A DNA stretch of 64,000 nt from Saccharomonospora amisosensis (GCF_011761185.1 NZ_JAAOYM010000001.1:2790001-2854000); one strand, 5' to 3'; positions 37,835 to 48,066 are shown, numbered from the stretch's first letter. Made by a program: numbers and translations. Notes: a model not told the origin generated them from the sequence alone.

Positions 37835-38743
37835 ATGCTCGTGTTGACCATCGCCGCCGCCGTGTTCATCGGGCTCGCGCTCGGTGTACTCGGCGGCGGC
37901 GGCTCCATCCTCACCGTGCCGATCCTGGTCTACCTGGCTGGAGTCGACGCCAAGCAGGCGATCGCCATGTCGCTGTTCGTCGTCGGCGTCACCAGCGCCT
38001 TCGGCGCGATCTCGCACGCGAGGGCAGGCCGGGTTCGCTGGCGAACCGGACTGATCTTCGGCGCAGCGGGCATGGCGGGCGCCTACGGCGGTGGACGGCT
38101 CGCGGAGTTCATCCCCGGCGTGTGGCTGCTCGTCGGCTTCGGCCTGATGATGATCGCCACCGCGGTGGCGATGATCAGGGGCAGGCGCGCCCGTGACGGC
38201 GCCGAGGCACCCAAGGTCCACGGCGAAATGCCCATCGGCAAGGTCATCTTCGAGGGCGTCGTTGTAGGGCTGGTGACCGGACTGGTCGGTGCGGGCGGCG
38301 GGTTCCTCGTGGTTCCCGCGCTGGCACTGCTCGGCGGGTTGCCGATGGGTGTCGCTGTCGGAACCTCGCTCGTGGTGATCGCGATGAAGTCCTTCGCCGG
38401 TCTCGCGGGCTACCTGGCCAGTGTCGAGATCAACTGGCCACTGGCACTCGCCGTCACCGGTGCCGCCGTCGTCGGCGGCGTGATCGGCGGGCGGCTCGCG
38501 GGGCGCATCCCGGAGGGTGTGCTGCGCAAGGGCTTCGGTTGGTTCGTCATCGTCATGGGTGGCTTCCTGCTCATCCAGCAACTGCCCTCGCAGGTGTGGA
38601 GCGCACTGGCCGACCACCCGATCGCCTGGATCATCCCGGTGGCGGTGGCCGCGGCGGCGGCACTCGCCTTCGTCGGCTACCGGCGACACCGAGGGCAGCA
38701 GCGCAAGACCGACGAAATCGACAGGGTCGACGTGTCGTCGTAA
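37835..38743 (+). CDS. TauE/SafE (TSUP) family sulfite/sulfur-compound exporter
   Basis: The 302-aa membrane protein has about eight TM segments and the TSUP repeats GLALGVLGGGGSILTVPILVYL near 10 and GLVTGLVGAGGGFLVVPALALLGG near 150. Next to a persulfide dioxygenase, whose product is sulfite, it is most simply a sulfite exporter. It follows the rhodanese gene by 4 bp. Confidence 0.87.
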   Translation: MLVLTIAAAVFIGLALGVLGGGGSILTVPILVYLAGVDAKQAIAMSLFVVGVTSAFGAISHARAGRVRWRTGLIFGAAGMAGAYGGGRLAEFIPGVWLLVGFGLMMIATAVAMIRGRRARDGAEAPKVHGEMPIGKVIFEGVVVGLVTGLVGAGGGFLVVPALALLGGLPMGVAVGTSLVVIAMKSFAGLAGYLASVEINWPLALAVTGAAVVGGVIGGRLAGRIPEGVLRKGFGWFVIVMGGFLLIQQLPSQVWSALADHPIAWIIPVAVAAAAALAFVGYRRHRGQQRKTDEIDRVDVSS

Positions 38744-38758
38744 CCGCGCCCTCCGGCC

Positions 38759-41038
38759 TCACGACCGCTCGGCGGCCAAGGTGAAGTACGCCTCCTCCTC
38801 CTGCGCGAAGTGCAGGGTGAGTACCGCGTCGAGCCCGTAGAGCACGGCACGCAGGTCGTCCACCTGGTCCGGCAGAATGCCTTCGGGCGTCTCCGCCAGG
38901 TGGCGACCGAGCCGCCGGGCCAACCGCTGGATCTCGGCGTGGCCCCTGCTCATCGTGAGCGTTCCCTCCTCGGTGCCGAGCACCTCGGCCAGCGCCGGGT
39001 ACAACTCGGTCTCCTCGGCCGCCTCATGCGGCAGCAGCCGCTCGGTGAGCACCTCGTAAGCCCTGCGAACGGCGACGTCGGCCCGCGGCCCCGCGCCGTC
39101 CGACAGGGCGTCCGCTGCTTGACGCACCGCCGCCCTCGCGGGCTCCAACTCCTCGTGCTCGGCGGCGAACCGTCGCAGCAGCGCGTCGGCCTCGTCGTGC
39201 CGCCCGCCACGCTGGGGCATCCGCAGCGAACGCAACGCATTGGCGATCACGGCGATGTCGATGCCCTCCTGCACGACCGCGCCAAGCACGGGGATCAGCC
39301 AGCCGCCCGCGGCGGCCAGCATCGCCAGCAGCGACAGCACGGTGCCCGCACCGGCGCTTTGCACCGCGAGCCTTCGGGAGCGGCGCGCTATCTCCACCGC
39401 GTCAGCCAGCCGGTCGATACGGTCGTCCACGATCACGGCGTCGGCCGCCTGCACCGCCGCCGTGGAGCCGCGCGAGCCCAGCGCGATCCCGACGTCGGCC
39501 GCGGCCAGCGCGGGGGCGTCGTTCACGCCGTCACCAACCATGATCGTCGTGCCGAGCTCGCGCTGCGCACGCACCCGTTCGATCTTGTCCGAGGGGCTGG
39601 CCTGAGCCTGCACCTCGTCCAGCCCGAGCATCCCGGCCACCTCCCGCGCGTTGTCCACCCGGTCGCCGGTGAGCAGCAGGACATGCTCCACCCCGACCGC
39701 GCGTAGTCGGCGCATGGTGCGCGCCGCGTCGAACCGGATCCGGTCGCGCACCAGCAGCGCGCAGGCCAGCTCGTCGTCGACCTCGACCCACACCACGCTG
39801 GCCAGATCGAGCCTGCCCCTTCGCGCGGCGGCCCTTGCCCATGCGGGAAGCGCCCGGTCGGCGGCGAGCCTGCCGAGGCGCACCTGCCTGCCGCCCACCG
39901 TGCCGACCGCGCCCCTGCCGGGTTCCTCGCTGACGCCGTCGGCCGACGCGGGCTCGACTCCCGCGCGCCGCACCGCGCGTAGCACCGCCTCGGCGAGCAC
40001 GTGCGGGGAGTACTGCTCGACCGCGCCCGCCAACCGCAGCACCTCGTCGGTGCCGAAGCCAGGACCGCAGATGATGTCGGTGACCTCCGGCCTGCCCGCG
40101 GTCACGGTGCCGGTCTTGTCCATCACCAGCGACTTGGCGTGCCCGAGCAACTCCAGCGCGGCCCCGCCCTTGACCACGACACCTGACCGCGAAGTGCGCG
40201 ACATCCCGCCGGTCACCGCGATGGGAACGGCAAGCAGCAGCGGGCACGGTGTGGCGGTGACCAGCACGGCCACCGCGCGCACCGGGTCCGCGCTGGCCGC
40301 CCACGCGGCACCGGCGATCAGCAACGCCAGCGGAAGGAACCACACGGCCACGCGGTCGGCGAGCCGCGCAACGGGCGCCGTGCCCGCGGCGGCCTGCTCG
40401 GCCAGTCGCACCACGCCCGCGTAGGTGCTCGCCTCCGCGGTGGCCACCGCCTCGATGTCCACAGCGGCGCCGGTGTTCACCACGCCACTGCGGACGGTGT
40501 CACCGGCCTGGCGAACCACCGGGGCGGACTCCCCTGTCAGCGCCGACTCGTCGAACACCCCTTCCGTCAGCGCGGTCCCGTCGACGGGCACGACCTCGCC
40601 GGGCAGCACCACGACGCGGTCACCCGCCCGCACCCGCTCCACCGGCACCGTCTCGACCTGTCCGCCGCGGCGCAGGTGCGCGTCGTGCGGTGCCCGTTCC
40701 AGCAACGCCGACAGGTCCCTGCCCGCACGGCGGCCCGCGGAGGCCTCGAGCAGCCTGCCGGTGGCCACCATCAGCGCCACCACGGCACCCGCGAGGTACT
40801 CCCCCGTCGCGAGTGTGCTGGCCAGCGCGAGCACCGCCAGCAGATCCGCACCGTAGCGGCGGTTACGCAACTCCTGGACGACCCACCAGGTCGCGGGCAG
40901 CAACGCGACACCGGTCCCGGCCGCCCACAGCGCGTCGGCGACCACTTCCGCGTCGAGCAGCCAACCGACGCCACCGCAGGCCAGCAGCAGCGCGACCGCC
41001 GCGAGTAACAGGGACTCCGGGGACAGGATGCGCCTCAC
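38759..41038 (-). CDS. P1B-5-like metal ATPase with C-terminal hemerythrin domain
   Basis: The 759-aa protein has TGES, the TM4 ion motif TPCPLLLAVPIA instead of CPC, DKTGTVT and GDGVNDAPAL. A C-terminal hemerythrin-like four-helix domain (last 150 aa) has candidate diiron ligands in EHEEL, LLPHEAAEETE, RGHAEI and TLHFAQEEE. TPC plus a hemerythrin tail characterises P1B-5 pumps, reported for Fe/Ni export. The GTG at 41038 is chosen because TM1 begins soon after, but the frame is open to 41188 and no start has a clear ribosome binding site. It diverges from narG. Confidence 0.85.
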   Translation of the reverse strand: MRRILSPESLLLAAVALLLACGGVGWLLDAEVVADALWAAGTGVALLPATWWVVQELRNRRYGADLLAVLALASTLATGEYLAGAVVALMVATGRLLEASAGRRAGRDLSALLERAPHDAHLRRGGQVETVPVERVRAGDRVVVLPGEVVPVDGTALTEGVFDESALTGESAPVVRQAGDTVRSGVVNTGAAVDIEAVATAEASTYAGVVRLAEQAAAGTAPVARLADRVAVWFLPLALLIAGAAWAASADPVRAVAVLVTATPCPLLLAVPIAVTGGMSRTSRSGVVVKGGAALELLGHAKSLVMDKTGTVTAGRPEVTDIICGPGFGTDEVLRLAGAVEQYSPHVLAEAVLRAVRRAGVEPASADGVSEEPGRGAVGTVGGRQVRLGRLAADRALPAWARAAARRGRLDLASVVWVEVDDELACALLVRDRIRFDAARTMRRLRAVGVEHVLLLTGDRVDNAREVAGMLGLDEVQAQASPSDKIERVRAQRELGTTIMVGDGVNDAPALAAADVGIALGSRGSTAAVQAADAVIVDDRIDRLADAVEIARRSRRLAVQSAGAGTVLSLLAMLAAAGGWLIPVLGAVVQEGIDIAVIANALRSLRMPQRGGRHDEADALLRRFAAEHEELEPARAAVRQAADALSDGAGPRADVAVRRAYEVLTERLLPHEAAEETELYPALAEVLGTEEGTLTMSRGHAEIQRLARRLGRHLAETPEGILPDQVDDLRAVLYGLDAVLTLHFAQEEEAYFTLAAERS

Positions 41039-41098
41039 CCGTCGCAACCTAGGAACCGCGCTCGCGTCGCCGGAAGGGCTGATGGTCGGCTCGCCCTG

Positions 41099-41113
41099 GG
41101 GACCTTCGACACT
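41099..41113. promoter_or_regulatory. Weak DosR-like box in narG/ATPase divergent region
   Basis: GGGACCTTCGACACT resembles GGGACTTTCGCCCCT at 26185 at 12 of 15 positions and lies 121 bp before the narG start. Confidence 0.4.
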
Positions 41114-41233
41114 TCCGAACCCGGCCGCCGAATGATCACATCCTGCACGAGGTTGTCCGCGCCGATACGGTCGAATCCGGCCGGACACGAGCAGCGGCAG
41201 GCGAGGCGACTCGCCGGAAGGGGGGTCACCACG

Positions 41234-44200
41234 GTGACCGCTGGAACGAACAGAGGCGCGGACAGGGCAGGGCTCGACAACGAACTTGTCGACGCGCTGG
41301 TGCGCACCCGCCGGTTCTTCACCAAAGGTGAGGTATCCGCCGACCTACGCACGCTGCACCACATCGGGGGCAGGCAGGCCGACGAGTTCTACCGCGACCG
41401 CTGGAGTCACGACAAGGTCGTGCGTTCGACGCACGGCGTCAACTGCACGGGTTCGTGCTCCTGGAAGGTCTACGTCAAGGACGGCATCATCACCTGGGAG
41501 GCCCAGCAGACCGACTACCCGTCGGTGGGGCCGGACCGCCCGGAGTACGAGCCTCGCGGCTGCCCGCGCGGTGCCGCGTTCTCCTGGTACACCTACTCTC
41601 CGACCCGCGTGCGATACCCGTACGTGCGCGGCGTGCTGCTCGACATGTACCGCGACGCCAAGCGCGAGCTCGGTGACCCCGTGCTGGCCTGGGAAAGCAT
41701 CGTGGAGGACCCCGAGCGCGCGCGCAGGTACAAGTCGGCGAGGGGCCGTGGCGGGCTGGTCAGGGCCGGCTGGGAGGAGGCGGCCGAACTGGTTGCCGCC
41801 GCGCATGTGCACACCATCAAGCGGTACGGGCCCGACCGGGTCGCGGGGTTCTCCCCGATCCCGGCCATGTCGATGGTCTCGCACGCCTCCGGCGCCCGGT
41901 TCGTCTCGCTGATCGGCGGATCGATGCTGTCGTTCTACGACTGGTACGCCGATCTTCCCGTCGCCTCCCCGCAGGTGTTCGGTGACCAGACCGACGTGCC
42001 GGAGTCCGGCGACTGGTGGGACGCCGCCTACCTGATCATGTGGGGCTCCAACGTCCCGGTCACTCGCACCCCCGACGCGCACTGGATGGCCGAGGCGCGG
42101 TATCGGGGGCAGAAGGTGGTCGCGGTCTCCCCCGACTACGCCGACAACGTCAAGTTCGCCGACGACTGGCTGGCCCCTCGGCCCGGCACCGACGGAGCGC
42201 TGGCGATGGCCATGGGGCACGTGGTGCTGCGCGAGTTCTTCGTGGAAAGGCAGGTGCCCTACTTCACCGACTACGTCAAGCGCTACACCGATCTGCCGTT
42301 CCTGGTCCGGCTGGAACCGCACGGCGAGCGCCACGTGCCAGGCAAGTTCCTCACCGAGGCCGACCTCGGCCGCGACAGCGAGCACTCCGAGTTCAAGACC
42401 GTGCTGCTGGACGCCCGCACCGGCGAGCCGGTGGTGCCCAACGGGTCGCTTGGTTTCCGGTTCGGCGAGCAGGGTGCCGGCCGGTGGAATCTGGACCTCG
42501 GCGAGGTGGATCCGCTGCTGTCGGCGGAGGGTGGTGAGCCGGTGCGGGTGGAACTGGCCCGCTTCGACGGCGCCGACGGCGCGGGCGGCACGCTGGTGCG
42601 GGGCGTGCCCGCGCGCCGCGTCGGCGGGCACCTCGTCACCACCGTGTTCGACCTGTTGCTGGCGCAGTACGGCGTCGCGAGGCCGGAGCTTCCCGGCGAA
42701 TGGCCCACCGGATACGACGACGCGGCCAGCCCCTGCACACCGGCGTGGCAGGAAGTGATCACCGGGGTGCCCGCGCGCGCCGCCGAGCGCATCGGCAGGG
42801 AGTTCGCCACCAACGCCGAGGAGTCCAGGGGCCGTTCCATGATCATCATGGGTGCGGGGACCAACCACTGGTTCCACTCCGACACCATCTACCGCGCGTT
42901 CCTCGCGCTGACCACGCTCACCGGCTGCCAGGGGGTGAACGGCGGCGGCTGGGCGCACTACGTCGGGCAGGAGAAGTGCCGCCCGTTCACCGGGTGGTCG
43001 CAGCTGGCGTTCGGACTCGACTGGGCGCGTCCGCCCCGCCAGATGATCCAGACCGCCTACTGGTACCTGCACACCGACCAGTTCCGCTACGACCAGTTCG
43101 GCGCCGACACCTTCGCCGCGCGCGCGGGCGAGGGCGATCTGGCGGGGCGGACCACCGCGGACGTGCTCGCCAAGGCCGCGCGGATGGGTTGGATGCCCAG
43201 CTACCCGACGTTCGACCGCAATCCGCTGGAGCTGGCCGACGAGGCGAGGCAGGCCGGGGTTCCCGCCGCCGAGCACGTGGTTTCCGAACTGCGCGCGGGG
43301 CGGCTGCGGTTCGCCTGCGAGGACCCGGACTCGCCGCGCAACTTCCCCAGGGTGCTCAGCGTGTGGCGCGCCAATCTGCTCGGCTCCTCGGGCAAGGGCA
43401 ACGAGTACTTCCTCAAGCACCTGCTCGGGGCCGACTCATCGCTGCGCGCCGAGCAGACCCCGGCCGGCGCTAGACCGAAGGACGTGGTGTGGCATGACGA
43501 AGCACCCGAGGGCAAGCTGGACCTGCTGCTGACGCTGGACTTCCGGATGACGAGCACCACGGTGTTCTCCGACGTCGTGCTCCCCTCGGCGACCTGGTAC
43601 GAGAAGCACGACCTGAACACCACCGACATGCATCCGTTCGTGCACTCGTTCAACCCGGCGATCGCGCCGCCATGGCAGACCCGCACCGACTGGGCGGCGT
43701 TCCAGACCATCGCGACCACGTTCAGCAAGCTCGCCGCCGACCACCTCGGCACCCGCGAGGACGTCGTGGCCACGCCGCTGCTGCACGACACACCCGACGA
43801 GCTGGCCACCCCGCACGGGTCGGTGCGCGACTGGAAGGCGGGCGAGTGCGAGCCGGTTCCTGGGCGCACCATGCCGAGGATCACCGTGGTGGAACGCGAC
43901 TACACGGCGGTCGGCGCCAAGATGAAGGCGCTCGGGCCGCTACTCGATTCGCTCGGCGCCACCACCAAGGGCATCACCTACGGCCTCCAGCAGGAGGTGG
44001 ACTACCTCAGGCACGCCTGCGGCACGGTGCGCGGCGGCCCGGCCGACGGCAGGCCGTCGATCGCGCGTGACGTGCACGCGTGCGAAGCGATCCTGGCGCT
44101 TTCGGGCACCACGAACGGCCATCTCGCCACGCAGGGGTTCACCACCCTCGAAGCGCGTACCGGCACCCGGCTGGCCGACCTCGCCGCCGAGCACGAGGGC

Positions 44201-44929
44201 AAGCGCATCACCTTCGCCGACACGCAGTCGGCGCCGGTGCCGGTGATCACCTCGCCGGAATGGTCGGGCTCGGAGTCCGGTGGCAGGCGCTACTCCCCGT
44301 TCACCATCAACGTGGAGCGGCTCAAGCCATGGCACACACTCACCGGCAGGCAGCACTTCTTCCTCGACCACGACTGGATGGCCGAACTCGGCGAGTGCCT
44401 TCCGGTGTTCCGGCCGCCGCTGGACATGACCGCGCTGTTCGCCGAACCCGCCGTCGGCGAGACCGGCGAGCTCGGCCTCGCCGTTCGCTACCTCACCCCG
44501 CACAGCAAGTGGTCCATCCACTCCGAGTACCAGGACAACCTTTTCATGCTGAGCCTCTCCCGAGGCGGACCCACCATCTGGATGTCCAAAGAGGACGCCG
44601 TGAAGATCGACGTTTCCGACAACGACTGGATCGAGGCGGTGAACCGTAACGGTGTCGTGGTCGCCAGGGCGGTCGTGTCGCACCGGATGCCGGAGGGCAC
44701 CGTCTACATGCACCACGCGCAGGAGCGGCTGATCGACGTGCCACGCGCGGAGACCTCCGGCAAGCGAGGTGGAATCCACAACTCGCTCACCCGGCTGCTC
44801 ATCAAGCCGAGCCACCTGATCGGCGGGTACGCGCAGCTTTCGTTCGCGTTCAACTACCTCGGCCCCACCGGGAACCAGCGCGACGAAGTGACCGTGATCC
44901 GCCGCCGTAGCCAGGAGGTGCGGTTCTGA
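41234..44929 (+). CDS. narG: Respiratory nitrate reductase alpha subunit
   Basis: The 1231-aa molybdenum-bisMGD subunit reduces nitrate at the membrane. The N-terminal iron-sulfur region HGVNCTGSCSWKVYV near 57 has the His-Cys ligand pattern of NarG. YPSVGPDRPEYEPRGCPRGAAFSWY follows, and the length is typical (about 1230-1250). The GTG at 41234 has GGAAGGGGGG upstream; the frame extends to 41132 without a better site. It starts narGHJI, all four genes overlapping. No narK transporter or molybdopterin gene is adjacent. Confidence 0.94.
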   Translation: MTAGTNRGADRAGLDNELVDALVRTRRFFTKGEVSADLRTLHHIGGRQADEFYRDRWSHDKVVRSTHGVNCTGSCSWKVYVKDGIITWEAQQTDYPSVGPDRPEYEPRGCPRGAAFSWYTYSPTRVRYPYVRGVLLDMYRDAKRELGDPVLAWESIVEDPERARRYKSARGRGGLVRAGWEEAAELVAAAHVHTIKRYGPDRVAGFSPIPAMSMVSHASGARFVSLIGGSMLSFYDWYADLPVASPQVFGDQTDVPESGDWWDAAYLIMWGSNVPVTRTPDAHWMAEARYRGQKVVAVSPDYADNVKFADDWLAPRPGTDGALAMAMGHVVLREFFVERQVPYFTDYVKRYTDLPFLVRLEPHGERHVPGKFLTEADLGRDSEHSEFKTVLLDARTGEPVVPNGSLGFRFGEQGAGRWNLDLGEVDPLLSAEGGEPVRVELARFDGADGAGGTLVRGVPARRVGGHLVTTVFDLLLAQYGVARPELPGEWPTGYDDAASPCTPAWQEVITGVPARAAERIGREFATNAEESRGRSMIIMGAGTNHWFHSDTIYRAFLALTTLTGCQGVNGGGWAHYVGQEKCRPFTGWSQLAFGLDWARPPRQMIQTAYWYLHTDQFRYDQFGADTFAARAGEGDLAGRTTADVLAKAARMGWMPSYPTFDRNPLELADEARQAGVPAAEHVVSELRAGRLRFACEDPDSPRNFPRVLSVWRANLLGSSGKGNEYFLKHLLGADSSLRAEQTPAGARPKDVVWHDEAPEGKLDLLLTLDFRMTSTTVFSDVVLPSATWYEKHDLNTTDMHPFVHSFNPAIAPPWQTRTDWAAFQTIATTFSKLAADHLGTREDVVATPLLHDTPDELATPHGSVRDWKAGECEPVPGRTMPRITVVERDYTAVGAKMKALGPLLDSLGATTKGITYGLQQEVDYLRHACGTVRGGPADGRPSIARDVHACEAILALSGTTNGHLATQGFTTLEARTGTRLADLAAEHEGKRITFADTQSAPVPVITSPEWSGSESGGRRYSPFTINVERLKPWHTLTGRQHFFLDHDWMAELGECLPVFRPPLDMTALFAEPAVGETGELGLAVRYLTPHSKWSIHSEYQDNLFMLSLSRGGPTIWMSKEDAVKIDVSDNDWIEAVNRNGVVVARAVVSHRMPEGTVYMHHAQERLIDVPRAETSGKRGGIHNSLTRLLIKPSHLIGGYAQLSFAFNYLGPTGNQRDEVTVIRRRSQEVRF

Positions 44930-46629
44930 TGCGCGTGATGGCACAGATGGCGATGGTGATGAACCTCGACAAGTGCATCGGCTGCCACACCTGCTCGGTG
45001 ACGTGCAAGCAGGCGTGGACCAACCGCTCCGGTGTGGAGTACGTCTGGTTCAACAACGTGGAGACCCGGCCGGGGCAAGGCTACCCACGCACCTACGAGA
45101 ACCAGCAACGCTGGCTCGGCGGGTGGAAGCTCAACCGCAGGGGCAGGCTGGCGCTGAAGGCGGGCGGGCGGCTGCGCAAGCTACTCACCATCTTCAGCAA
45201 CCCGAAACTGCCCAGCATCGACGACTACTACGAGCCCTGGACCTACGACTACGACAACCTCACCAGCGCGCCGCTGCAGGAACACACCCCCGTGGCCAAG
45301 CCGAGGTCGCTCATCACCGGTGAGGAGACCACCATCACCTGGTCGGCCAACTGGGACGACAACCTGGGTGGCGCGCCCGACATCGGTCACCAGGACCCGT
45401 TGCGCAAGGACATCGCCGACAAGGTCCGCTTCGAGTTCGAGCAGACCTTCATGTTCTACCTGCCACGGATCTGCGAGCACTGCCTCAATCCCTCGTGCGC
45501 GGCGTCGTGCCCTTCCGGGGCGATCTACAAGCGCACCGAGGACGGCATCGTGCTGGTGGACCAGGACCGCTGCCGGGGCTGGCGGATGTGCGTGACGGGC
45601 TGCCCCTACAAGAAGGTGTACTTCAACCACCGCACCGGCAAGGCCGAGAAGTGCACGTTCTGCTTTCCCAGGATCGAGGTGGGGCTGCCGACGGTGTGCG
45701 CGGAGACGTGTGTGGGGCGGCTGCGCTACATCGGTCTTGTGCTCTACGACGCCGACCGCGTCACCGAGGCCGCGGCCACACCCGACGAGCAGCGGCTTTA
45801 CCAGGCGCAGCGCGACATCCTGCTCGACCCGAACGATCCGGCGGTGATCGCGCAGGCCGAGCGTGACGGCATCCCCTTCGACTGGGTGGAGGCCGCGCAG
45901 CGCTCCCCCGTCTACAGCCTCATCAACACCTACGAGGTGGCGCTGCCGCTGCATCCGGAGTACCGCACCATGCCGATGGTCTGGTACATCCCGCCGCTTT
46001 CGCCCGTCGTGGATGTCGTGCGCGACACCGGACACGACGCCGAGGACCCCGACAACCTGTTCGCGGCGATCGAGGCGCTGCGCATTCCCGTGGAGTACCT
46101 GGCGCAGCTGTTCACCGCGGGAGACGTCGAGCCGGTCAACGCGGTGCTGCGTCGCCTCGCGGCCATGCGTTCCTACATGCGCGACATCAACCTCGGCCGC
46201 GAACCCAGGGAGGAAATCGCCTCGGCCGTCGGGATGACGGGCGAGCAGGTCTACGACATGTACCGGCTGCTCGCACTGGCGAAGTACGACGAGCGCTACG
46301 TCATCCCGCCCGCGCACGCGGAGCAGGCGCACGGCCTCGAGGAGCTGGCCACCGAGTGCAGCCTCGACTACGAAGGTGGTCCCGGTATGGGTGGCTCCGG
46401 GCCGTTCGGGGAGTCCTCCGGCGGGCCGTCCCCGATCGCGGTGGAGAACTTCCGGATGCTGCGCGACCGGCAGACCGTCGACACCCCGGCGACGCCTGTC
46501 GACAAGGGCAGCAGGGTCAACCTGCTCAACTGGGACGGGAAGGGGCGCCCGGAGGGGCTGTTCCCGCCGCAGGAACGAGAACGGCCAGGCGGCGGCGACC
46601 CGGCAGGCGAGACGGAGCCCAAGCCATGA
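44929..46629 (+). CDS. narH: Respiratory nitrate reductase beta subunit
   Basis: The 566-aa ferredoxin-like subunit has four Cys clusters: CIGCHTCSVTCKQAW near 18, CEHCLNPSCAASCP near 184, CRGWRMCVTGCPYKK near 217 (the Trp marks the 3Fe-4S cluster) and CTFCFPRIEVGLPTVCAETC near 244. It carries electrons from NarI to NarG. The stop of narG and the start overlap by one base (TGATG). Confidence 0.94.
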   Translation: MRVMAQMAMVMNLDKCIGCHTCSVTCKQAWTNRSGVEYVWFNNVETRPGQGYPRTYENQQRWLGGWKLNRRGRLALKAGGRLRKLLTIFSNPKLPSIDDYYEPWTYDYDNLTSAPLQEHTPVAKPRSLITGEETTITWSANWDDNLGGAPDIGHQDPLRKDIADKVRFEFEQTFMFYLPRICEHCLNPSCAASCPSGAIYKRTEDGIVLVDQDRCRGWRMCVTGCPYKKVYFNHRTGKAEKCTFCFPRIEVGLPTVCAETCVGRLRYIGLVLYDADRVTEAAATPDEQRLYQAQRDILLDPNDPAVIAQAERDGIPFDWVEAAQRSPVYSLINTYEVALPLHPEYRTMPMVWYIPPLSPVVDVVRDTGHDAEDPDNLFAAIEALRIPVEYLAQLFTAGDVEPVNAVLRRLAAMRSYMRDINLGREPREEIASAVGMTGEQVYDMYRLLALAKYDERYVIPPAHAEQAHGLEELATECSLDYEGGPGMGGSGPFGESSGGPSPIAVENFRMLRDRQTVDTPATPVDKGSRVNLLNWDGKGRPEGLFPPQERERPGGGDPAGETEPKP

Positions 46630-47297
46630 GAATCGGTCGACGCCAGGACACGCGCCAGGGCGAAGCACCGCGCATCACCGATCGCGAGCGGGCGGCGGCG
46701 TGGCAGGCGCAGTCGCTGCTGCTGAACTACCCCGACGAGCGACTGCTGGAGCATCGCGGGCTGCTGCGCGCGGCGGCAACGGCGCTGCCCGACGCGCTCG
46801 GCGGGCCGCTGGCCGGCTTCCTCGACCATGTCGACACCACGCCGCTCACCGAGTTGGCCGCCGACTACGTGGCCACCTTCGACCACAGGAAGCGGTTCAG
46901 CCCCTACCTCACCTACTTCGCCTACGGCGACACCCGCAAGCGGGGCATGGCGCTGTTGCGATTCACGCACGCATACCGTGCCGCGGGACAGCGGCTCGAC
47001 GACGGCGAACTACCCGACCACCTCGCCGTGGTGCTGGAGTTCGCCGCGACCGTCGACGCCCGTACCGGGCAACGGCTGCTCACCGAGCACCGTGCCGGGG
47101 TGGAGCTGATCCGTCGCGGACTGCACGAGGCAGGCTCGCCGTGGGCGGGCGTGCTGGACTCCGTTCGCGCGACGCTGCCACCGCTGGGCAGGCGCGAGCA
47201 CGAGGCGGTGGCCAGGCTCGTCGCGCAGGGACCGCCGGAGGAGGAAGTCGGCCTCGAACCCTACGCGACGGCTACCGATCAGGGAGTGGACCAGTGA
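46626..47297 (+). CDS. narJ: Nitrate reductase assembly chaperone
   Basis: The 223-aa NarJ/TorD-family protein shows LLLNYPDERLLEHRG near 30, TPLTELAADYVATFDHRKRFSPYLTYFAYGDTRKRG near 78 and LPDHLAVVLEFAA near 125. It delivers the molybdenum cofactor and readies NarGH for membrane docking. The ATG at 46626 overlaps the narH stop by 4 bp. Confidence 0.92.
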   Translation: MRIGRRQDTRQGEAPRITDRERAAAWQAQSLLLNYPDERLLEHRGLLRAAATALPDALGGPLAGFLDHVDTTPLTELAADYVATFDHRKRFSPYLTYFAYGDTRKRGMALLRFTHAYRAAGQRLDDGELPDHLAVVLEFAATVDARTGQRLLTEHRAGVELIRRGLHEAGSPWAGVLDSVRATLPPLGRREHEAVARLVAQGPPEEEVGLEPYATATDQGVDQ

Positions 47298-48028
47298 ATC
47301 TATCCGGGCTCGACATCCTGCTGTGGGCGGTTGTGCCCTATGTGGCCATCGCGGTGTTCGTGGTCGGCCACATCTGGCGCTACCGCTACGACAAGTTCGG
47401 CTGGACGACGCGGTCGTCGCAGCTGTACGAGAACCGGTTGCTGCGACTGGGCAGTCCGCTGTTCCACTTCGGCATCCTCATCGTCGCGGTGGGACACGTG
47501 GCGGGTCTGCTGATCCCCAAGTCGTGGACACACGCCGTGGGCATCAGCGAGTCCGCCTACCACTTCCTCGCGGTCGCGCTCGGGGTGGTCGCCGGGTTCT
47601 GCACGCTCACCGGGGCCGCGATCCTGGTCTACCGTCGCCGCACCGTCGGGCCGGTGTTCTCCGCGACCACCCGCAACGACAAGATCATGTACGTGCTGCT
47701 GGTGGGTACGATCGTGCTGGGGCTCGGCACCACCGTTCTCGGCAACCTCACCGCGGACCCGCATGACTACCGCGAGACTGTCTCGCCGTGGTTCCGGTCC
47801 ATCTTCTACTTCCAGCCACAGCCGGAACTGATGCTGCAAGCCACGCTCGGATTCCAGCTGCACGCGCTGGCCGCGTGGGCGCTGTTCGCGTTCTGGCCGT
47901 TCAGCAGGCTGGTGCACGTGTTCTCGATGCCGCTGGGCTACCTGACCCGGCCCTACATCGTCTACCGCAGCCGAGAGTCGCGGCTGGGCACCCGCACTCC
48001 CCGGCGGGGGTGGGAGCGCGTGCCGTAG
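47294..48028 (+). CDS. narI: Nitrate reductase gamma subunit (cytochrome b)
   Basis: The 244-aa membrane cytochrome has five predicted TM segments. Candidate heme ligands are the His in FHFGILIVAVGHVAGLL near 55-66 and in LGFQLHALAAWALFAFWPFSRLVH near 187-205. It oxidises menaquinol and passes electrons to NarH. The GTG start overlaps the narJ stop by 4 bp. The stop codon abuts a dispersed repeat. Confidence 0.92.
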   Translation: MNLSGLDILLWAVVPYVAIAVFVVGHIWRYRYDKFGWTTRSSQLYENRLLRLGSPLFHFGILIVAVGHVAGLLIPKSWTHAVGISESAYHFLAVALGVVAGFCTLTGAAILVYRRRTVGPVFSATTRNDKIMYVLLVGTIVLGLGTTVLGNLTADPHDYRETVSPWFRSIFYFQPQPELMLQATLGFQLHALAAWALFAFWPFSRLVHVFSMPLGYLTRPYIVYRSRESRLGTRTPRRGWERVP

Positions 48029-48063
48029 CGGGGAACTCGCGGGCAGGAGCGGGGGACTCGCGG
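48028..48063. repeat. Dispersed repeat, reverse copy of the 26068 family
   Basis: Read on the minus strand this is CCGCGAGTCCCCCGCTCCTG followed by CCCGCGAGTTCCCCGC, nearly two units of the 21-bp family at 26068-26151. It lies between narI and the tetR promoter. Confidence 0.8.
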
Positions 48064-48066
48064 AAA

